A DNA stretch of 64,000 nucleotides, taken from positions 558,001 to 622,000 of the forward strand of contig CP136061.1 in the NCBI GenBank assembly GCA_032622095.1, in the 5' to 3' direction. A program made the position numbers and the translations under genes. This stretch comes from Siphonodentalium dalli. Taxonomy: Eukaryota; Mollusca; Scaphopoda; Gadilida; Siphonodentaliidae. The notes under the pieces were generated by a model. The model saw only the letters and a program-made list of their open reading frames with translations. It searched no databases and was not told the origin of the DNA. Of this stretch, positions 52,001 to 61,000 are shown piece after piece (within the stretch, counting starts at the first letter, position 1; the number at the start of each line of letters is the position of its first letter).

Positions 52001-55000
52001 TTTTTTTTTTTTCAATGTTTGTTTTCCTGTTTTAAAAAAAACTTTGGCTGCCTGTTTGTTGTTTTTTTTAATTTTTTTTTTTTATTATTTTTATTTGTTG
52101 TAAATGTTTATTTATTGTTTGTTTATTTTTCATGTTTGTTTTCCTGTTTTAAAAAAAACTTGTTTTTTTTAAATTCCCCTTTGTTCAGGTTTGTTTGTTT
52201 TTTTAAATTAATTTTTTTATTGTAATTTTTTTCTTTTTTCAATTTTTTTTTTAAACTTTGCCTGCCTGTTTGTTGTTTTTTTTATTGTAAATTTGTTATT
52301 TAAAATTTTTTTTTTTTTTTAAATTCCCCTTTGTTCAGGTTTGTTTGTTTGTTTTTGTTAAACTTTTTCACCTGTTTGTTTGTTTGTTTTTAGTTATGCC
52401 TGTGTTTTTTTTTCATTGTTTTTTTTCCTGTTGAACTTTGTTGTTTTTTTTGTTGTAAATCTTTATCTATTTTGTTTATTTTTCATGTTTGTTTTCCTGT
52501 TTTAAAAAAAACTGTTTTTGTAAAAAACTGTGTCAAGAATTGCCCGACCTGTGCCTGTGGTGACCAGTGACCAAAGTCAAGAACATTTAGACCAATGTCA
52601 ACACATTTCAACCACTTACCCACTCTTAATTGGTGCCCGGACGAACGAAGAATGTTTTAAATTTGGTCATTTATTAGTATAAGTCGCTCTTGTACACGGA
52701 ACTATCAGAATAATTGAGCCGCGAAATTATTGATTATTTTCGAACCGAGCGGTCACGTGACTCTGATCGGAAGCAAAGAATTTACGGCTACAAAAAAAAG
52801 TGTACCCAACTCCGGAAACATGAACGTATGATTGGTGTTATTGGGCCATGAAAATCTGCAGTAGCGTGTTTTTTCAACGCTTAGTATACAGCATAGGGGT
52901 ATTATTTATTTACAAGAGACAGCTAAAACAAGCTGTAATCGGCAAATTGTATTCTCGGTTCATTTTATTAGTTGTTCGGGTACGGCAACCGATCACACGT
53001 TTTAGTGTTACCGGTATAGGAATGGGGTATCGCGAACTTAGGAAACGCAACGGGACTCCAGAGAAAACCTTTGTAATTTTGATTTAGCAGTAGGAAACTA
53101 CTATTTTCAACTTTGACTAAGTTCAGACAATTGATGTTCGCCTTACTGAAGCTTTAATTTGGATCAGCGGCGAAATAACAAGTAGTTTCAGAACAAAGTT
53201 TGATGAAGTGTTCGTTACTATTTTTAGTAGTCAAAACTACATATGCATAGTGCACGATGGGAGAGACTTGAAGGCGTAGTATACAACTACGACTAATAGA
53301 GTCGAGTAGCCAACCAATCGGAAAGCTTGATTTCAATAACAAAGTCACGTGAGATACAATATTAGCAGATAGATGTGTTGGTAGATATACAAATATTTAT
53401 GCCATTAATTGACTACTATTGTAATTAGAGATTTAAAGTTCCAAGTGTGGAACTTAGATACATTCATGGGACTCAAATAAATATCATTGTTTTATAGGTA
53501 ACCAATAAGTGGTAAGACAGTAAAAAGTCATAATCACAATGAAATGCTGGCTAACGACTCAAAAGCTTTTTATGTGTACCCATAAACACGGCTGTTGACA
53601 TGTAAATGAGAATGAGTCATTTTGGGATCGTTCGGCCAAAAAACATGGTCGCCAGCAGCCATCTTGGATTTTACTCTTTGCATGACTAAATCCTTTGGCA
53701 CGGGCTGCAGGTCATACCTTTTGTCAGATCATTATGAGATTTGTCATGGCTGTTGACATTGACATGTAGCTAGGAACGAGTCATTATGGGGTCATTCGAC
53801 CAAAAAACATGGTCGCTGGCGGCCATCTTGGATTTCAAAATTAAATCCATTGGCGCGGGCTACAGGTCATAGTGTTCGTCTGATCATCATGAAATTTGTC
53901 ATGGATGTTCATATTGACATGTAGATTGGAACGAGTGATTTTGGGGTCGTTCGGCCAAAAAACATGGCCGCCAGCAGCCATCTTGGATTTTACTCTTTGC
54001 ATGACTAAATCCTTTGGCATGGGCTACAGGTCATAGCTTTTGTAAGATTTTCATGAAATTTGTCATGGATGTTAACAGTGACAAGCAGATGGGAACGAGT
54101 CGTTTTGGGGTCATTCGGCCAAAAAACATGGCCGCCAGCAGCCATCTTGGATTTTACTCTTTGCATGTCTAAATCCTTTGGCATAGGCTACAGGTCAGAT
54201 CATTATGAGATTTGTCATGGCTGTTGACAATGACATGTAGATGGGAACGAGTGATTTTGGGGTCGTTCAGCCAAAAAAACATGGCCTCCAGTAGCCATCT
54301 TGGATTTTAAAATTCAATCCATTAGCATGGGCTACAGGTCGTATCTTTTGTCGGATCATCATTAAATTTGTCATGGATGTTAATATTGACATGTAGATGG
54401 GAACGAGTAGTTTTGGGGTAATTCAGCCAAAAAACATGGCCAGCAGCCATCTTGGATTTTACTCTTTGCATGACTAAATCCTTTGGCATGGGCTACAGGT
54501 CGTAGCTTTGGTCTGATCATCATGAAATTTGTCACGGATGTTAATATTGACATGTAGATGGGAACAAGTCATTTTGGGGTCGTTCGGTCAAAAAAATATG
54601 TCCGCCAGCAGCCATCTTTGATTTTACTCTTTGCATGACTAAATCCTTTAGCACGGGCTACAGGTCGTAGCTATGGTCTGATCATCATGAAATTTATTAT
54701 GGATGTTAATATTGACATGTAGATGGGAATGAGTCATTTTGGGGTCGTTCGGCCAAAAGACATATCTGCCAGCAGCCATCTTGGATTTTACTCTTTGCAT
54801 GACTAAATCTTTGGCACGGGCTACAAGTCGTATCTTTGGTCTGATCATCATGAGATTTGTCATGGATGTTAACAATGACTTGTAGATGGGAAACGAGTCA
54901 TTTTTTGAGGACATTCGGCCAAAAAACATGGCCACCCGCAGCCATCTTGTATTTTACTCTTTACATCACTAAATCCTTTGACACAGGCTACAGGTCGTAT

Positions 55001-58000
55001 CTTTTGTCGGATCATCATGAAATTTGTGATGGATGTTAACAATGACATGTAAATGGGAACAAGTCTTTTTTTGGTCATTTGGCAAAAAAACATGGCTGCC
55101 AGCGACCATCTTGGATTTTACTCTTTGCATAACTAGACCTTTCAACTTTCCACATTCATAATCACTCCATTGACTGTAAGACATGAAATTATTCCCTTTC
55201 CAAGTTGAGCTACAGTGTCATTGACACTTTCAATTCAGAAAACTTTGGCCAAATTGAAAAACAAAATATTGGATCATCGTGAAAACCAAAACTAAAACAT
55301 AAATATAAAGAGACACACAACCAATCAATTTTAACAAAAGTGATCATGGATATGTGCACATATGATAACTACAAAAAAATTAAATAAGTCTAGCCGGCAA
55401 CATTTATCTACATAAATGAGCACTGATTCATCTACATTGTCTAACCACAAAGCAGTAACGTATTATCAGTTGATTAAGAAAGTACACCTTTCTAGCAGCT
55501 AATCACAATAGTTTTGACAAGTAGCAAGTGGGACTTTTGATAAATTGTTATTCATAAACAGGCAAGCAAATACTGATTACCTATTAAGGATTGAAGGGTT
55601 TCATGAAGATCTGATAAGGATTTGAGAGGTCATTGCTGACTATAGCCTTGATCAAAATGTTTGAAGAAATGTAATTTTTTATGGCCATTTTCAAAAAAAA
55701 TGGCTACTGACAGCATGAACACTGTTAGTCATAAAACAATATTGGCAATATATTTATTACATTTATTTTAATTTAATTAGTTTTCAATTGAAAACTAATT
55801 ACTTTATTCACAATGGTACTATATATAAAACCTGAAATTCCCAAACAACCAAGTTCCCTTTTTGGGAGCCACATGATATATGTTAACTTTAATCACAATA
55901 GCATCATGTGATTGTGGTTTTGTTGCACAATATATGTTTTTGGTAAATTGAAGCCCCATGATGATCAGTTTATGATTCACCCACTGACAGAAGGTCACAA
56001 CATTTTCTACAAAAATTTATTGAGGTTACGGTTTCAAAGGGTTTGGAAAGTAAATTTTTGGAAAGTGAAAGTGACTTGCTTCCACATGTACATTTTTCAG
56101 TACAAACCTTTGATGAGACTTGTTACAAAACCCCAGATGAATCGTGTGGCATTGACTTGATCTGCACAACTCTCTCTGGAGGTGGAGGAGATAAATGTAG
56201 ATGCACAGACAGCAATAAATACTGGAATTCAGGCAGCGGTTCCTGTGTTGACCGTAAGTTGACCGTATATCATCAGATGTCAACAACAACAACATTTTTT
56301 GAAATGCTGCTTCAGTTATTAGAATCGAGAAATTGCCCAAAAATAATGCTAACGACAGTCAACTATAGTATAAAATTGCCCAAAACCTGTTATTTATCAA
56401 CATTTTGTTCAAAGAAATTTTGCCGGTTTGTCAAATATCTGACACAAAAAAGCCAATTGAATTGAGAGTTATCCTTCTTCATACGCAATTTGGCTCGAGA
56501 CCGACTTCTCGTCGACTCTTTACTGGGCCACTTAAAATTATGAGTGGTTAAAAATAATATATTTCAAACATTGATATCTGATCACTCTGAGCTTTGACTC
56601 GAATATAACATTTTTGTTTTTACCTCCGAAGCCAAGGAAATAATAATTTGCGAGCCATAATTCGGATTATGCATCTTTAATTAACTTGTTAACGCCCTAT
56701 TGTATTCTTTTGATGACGCCAGAATGGCCGCTGCCATCAGTCATGCACGGACGGTGAACTCGGTGACCTGAACTGATCTCAAGCGCACTTGTAGGCCAGG
56801 TTTCTTTTATGTGACGTAATTGATCAGTGACAACTTGTATTTATTTATTTTATTGGAAAAACAGTGTAATACTAGAATAGTCTTACAATAAAATGGCTCC
56901 AAGAATATAGAAGTGCTGTTCCCATCAGGAAACGATCAAAGTTTGATCTGAAGTAAGTTCTCGTAGAACAAATATTTTGTAAAAATGGTTTACATACCTT
57001 GCACTTCCATTTTTTATATCAATTTATTATGGTGCCGTTCACCAGCATGTGTACCTATAAATCACTATTGTGGAGATACCTTAATAGGATCATTTGATGG
57101 TATGTTGATGATAGACCCTGGGACAAATATTGACATGTAGTTTAAGCAAATTACCACAGACAATCTCGGCATTTGAACATTCTAAAACGGAAGTTGGATA
57201 CTAAAAAGTTCAAAAACTACAATACACATGGGTTTAGAAACGAGAAATTTCGGAAGGCATCTGAATAATCGACTAGAATTTGATTACCTCTGTTGACTGG
57301 TCCTCCCTAACTGTTTCACTATGATCAAATTGAGTCACTGTCCTGTGACTTCTACTTAGATTATGCCCTCTATAGGCATTATACCTCATGGGGGTATGCA
57401 CCAGGCGACAGCACTGATCTTGTTTGTGTTGGGCAGAACATGGCTATAATAAAACTTGAATATTTATACACAAATTCAACTTTGTTTTTTATCATGGAGC
57501 AAATGCATCTCTTACGGGAGGCCTATCTATCCGGGGCAAACAGAACTTGAAAGCTGCCAATGCTTGACTGCACACCCCATGACTGGCATGAGCAAACTGT
57601 TCATCAGTAGTATCCAGAATAATTTTCTATTAACATTTGAAGTGATAGACATGATCTTATGTTAAAAACTAACTCTTGTTTTGGAAATTTTGCAGTGAAA
57701 ACATCCAGTGTTCAACATATATTTCTATAAAATTGATACATTCATTCCAATAAACAATTATGCATTGGGAACAAACACCTGTCAATCATGCTTACAAATG
57801 AAGAGAAACATAAATTTTAATAATTTTCAGTCAGTCAATAATACTGGCATTGGGCCGAACTGTCCAGTGTGCACCTGTGCTTTATGGAGGATTGACTGAT
57901 GTTGATTAATATTATCAAGAAATAACCTTAATCACTGATTAAGTGACAACCAATTGTTTTACAGTATTTTGTGAATTGACGGCTTAACTATTATTAAATT

Positions 58001-61000
58001 AGTTTTACATTCTTTTGTGATTAAAGTGATTTTGTTAAGACGGCCTATTTAGGCCTGTATATATTTACTAATTACTCTGAACAGGATTAACATTCAATGA
58101 TACATGTGAGGCTGCAACAGACGGCATGTGCGGAACTGAGTTTAGTTGCCAGAATGGAACATGCAGATGTTCCAATGAATCAGATTACTGGAACGGAACT
58201 AATTGTAGCATGCGTATGTAAATGGTTTTCATGACACAGTATGTTGTTCCTCCTCTTTGCAGTCCTCTCCTCTCTGAACACTCAAGCCACATGCTAGTGA
58301 CTTTGTCTCTCTATCCTTCTTGTGCACTCACACGTATATGTGTATATTATATATCAACGTTTTTACGTCAAAATATAAATTGTATCCCCAGGAGACCGAA
58401 CATGTTATTCCACTCCCAAGGTGTTCTCCTACTCTCAGCACTACGTCTTACATGTATATTTGCGTAATTCGGTATCATTGCAGACTATTTAGCCCTTTCA
58501 GTGCCAAGTCCGATTTTTGTATCAACCCATATTTCTTTGATCATTTTTCAAATTTGTTATTATAATAATCTCAATTCAAACTTAGAGCATAGAGCTCTTT
58601 CCATCAATGTATCACATTATTATAATCAATAAATTTGAAAAATGATCAAAGAAATATGGGTTGAAGCAAAAATCGGACTTGGCACTGAAAGAGTTAAACA
58701 AAAAAGCTGGTGGTGTTGTAGCTTTAAGAACATGTTAGGTCTATATACCCATGTGTTTCATTGTGGTCTGGGTCATAACAAACTGGTGTTGAAAATATAA
58801 TAAACAGAATAGTTAACAGCATCAATTAAAATGTCAAAATCCAGATGTTTTCATGGAATCAGTCTCCACTCCTTCATAAATGATTAACCCTAGCACTCAA
58901 ACGGAATGATTTCAATGTTTTCTCATAAATCCGGTGGAGACCGATAACTTTGATTGAGCGGTTTATTATAATACAGTGTGGAGATATTCTGCTAGTCAAA
59001 TCTGGATATAGTGTGTCTGACATTTGCAGATACTTTGTTTCTCCAAAAATGTTCTCCATTCTTCACGCGCTCTCACATGTACTGTACAATGTTAAGCGCT
59101 GGACCGAAAAATTTATAGCAGTTTACAATTAGTTTCCAAAAAGGTAATGCATTTAAATAAGGTAATTACATTAGGTTGGAATTAACATTAAATGCAGGAG
59201 TTTCGTCACTGAAACACTGAACATGCTGTACATACAATACAGTGTGCATTGTTCATAAAGGGTAGGAGTTTTGAACGTATTCATCGACTAGCTGGTGTCA
59301 AAATGAATTTCAAATATATACGAGTCCAGACCTTTCGTACCGTTGATATGGAGAATAGACTTCACACACAAATGAAGCACATTCCCAGTAGGCTAGCATC
59401 ACCAAATTCACCCCCTTGGGACCTCATTCTGCTTAGGCCTCATCTTCTGGGAAGTATCTATAGTATCAAATTAACATTGTTTTTTAATTACTTTTTCCCT
59501 TCTGGGAAGTTTCTACATCCCCTAATTAGCAGAAGATAAAATACATAATCGAGGTGACTATATAATTGGTGAACATCACCGACTTCAACTAGGGAGCTTC
59601 AATCTTATCCTAGGTATCCCATAGATGATGAGGTATCAGCAGAATGAGGATACCAGAGGGTGAATTTTAAATTTTAAAACATCGGAGCACGTGCTTGTCA
59701 AAAAGTTGGATATGCTTCATCGGAAACATCGAAGCGCTAGCATCAGTTGGCTACGTACATTGTGAGATTGCTATGTCGCGCGCATGCGACTGGCACAATG
59801 ACCTCCTTTCAAGTTGGTGCAGCTTGCTCTATCAACTGTAACCGGTTGCTTGGAGACGGATTACGATGTCAGATTTTATATTGACCACACCAGCTGAAAT
59901 TATCATTGTGAGATTGGTATGTCGCGCGCATGCGACTGGCACAATGACCTCCTTTCAAGTTGGTGCAGCTTGCTCCATCAACTGTAACCGGTTGCTTGGA
60001 GATGGTTTACGATGTCAGATTTTATATTGACCACACTAGCTGATGATCATGTCAATGAGTGTAAATTGCGAGTAAAATCATTTTGTGGACATGTGCTGTG
60101 GCATCATGGCATTGCTATTGCTTCAACGAACATCAAATTCACAAACTAATTGAACATGTCTATATTTATTTTCCTTGGCCAAAAAAATGTCGACACAAAT
60201 TCATTTCACGTCGGCTTTTGCCTCGGCACTGCCCATTGTCAACGCTAATTCCCAGGGCTGCCGTATATGTACATTGAAGTCTCACGGTGTTACCAACTAC
60301 CAATTACCACTAATAAATAGTCTCACAAACAACCAATTCCTCACGAATAAATCAAATGGAAATTTGAAACCGAATGCGGTGCTTAATGTGTGGTGTTGAG
60401 CGCTATGGTCGAAGGGATATAACTCTAAAAATTTAAAATGCAAGTGAGCCTTGTTATATGATTATATCCCTTTGTTTCAAAGTTATTGTTTTCTCCGTCA
60501 GCAAACTGTCAATTGTTGCAGATGAGTGGTTATTATGTATACTGTGATGTTACTGATAATTGTTCAATACACATTTACTCGACCTCGCATGACCCACAAA
60601 TCGTAAATAAAACGTAGGGATGTATTGTGCAAACTTTATTCATGAAACATTGCATATATTATACATTGTACTTACCAATTGTTATATACCAAAATAATAT
60701 CGCGATAATATCGTGTATCGCGATATTGTCACCATAATATTGCGATATTATTTGGGGCCAATATCGCCCAGCCCTAAATTTGATTGAGCGATCAGTAGTT
60801 TATTACAATACAGTGTGGTGATATTCTTCTATGAACTAGTCAAGTCTGAATATAGTGTGTCTGACGTTTGCAGAATGATGTCCCCAGAGGGTGAATTTAG
60901 TGACGCTATCCCACACAGCAGGCTAGCATCACCACTTTCCGGGGACCTTGTTCTGCAATTTTGCCATAAATTTATTGACAAGAAGGAGCAGATTTTTATA

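Larger units (their letters stand above)
50691..53363. mobile_element. 2.67-kb insertion in the intron after exon 13
   Basis: The standard intron ...CCATTAACTAAT is interrupted and resumes with AGCAGATAGATG at 53364. The insert has a hairpin at its left end, an unassigned 1-kb part with a 142-codon minus-strand ORF (51307-51735), an ACCAAGCT microsatellite near 51801-51826, the T-rich block below, and GAGATACAATATT at its right end, which inversely matches ATATTGTATC just inside the hairpin (about 50838). The class is unknown. Confidence 0.55.
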
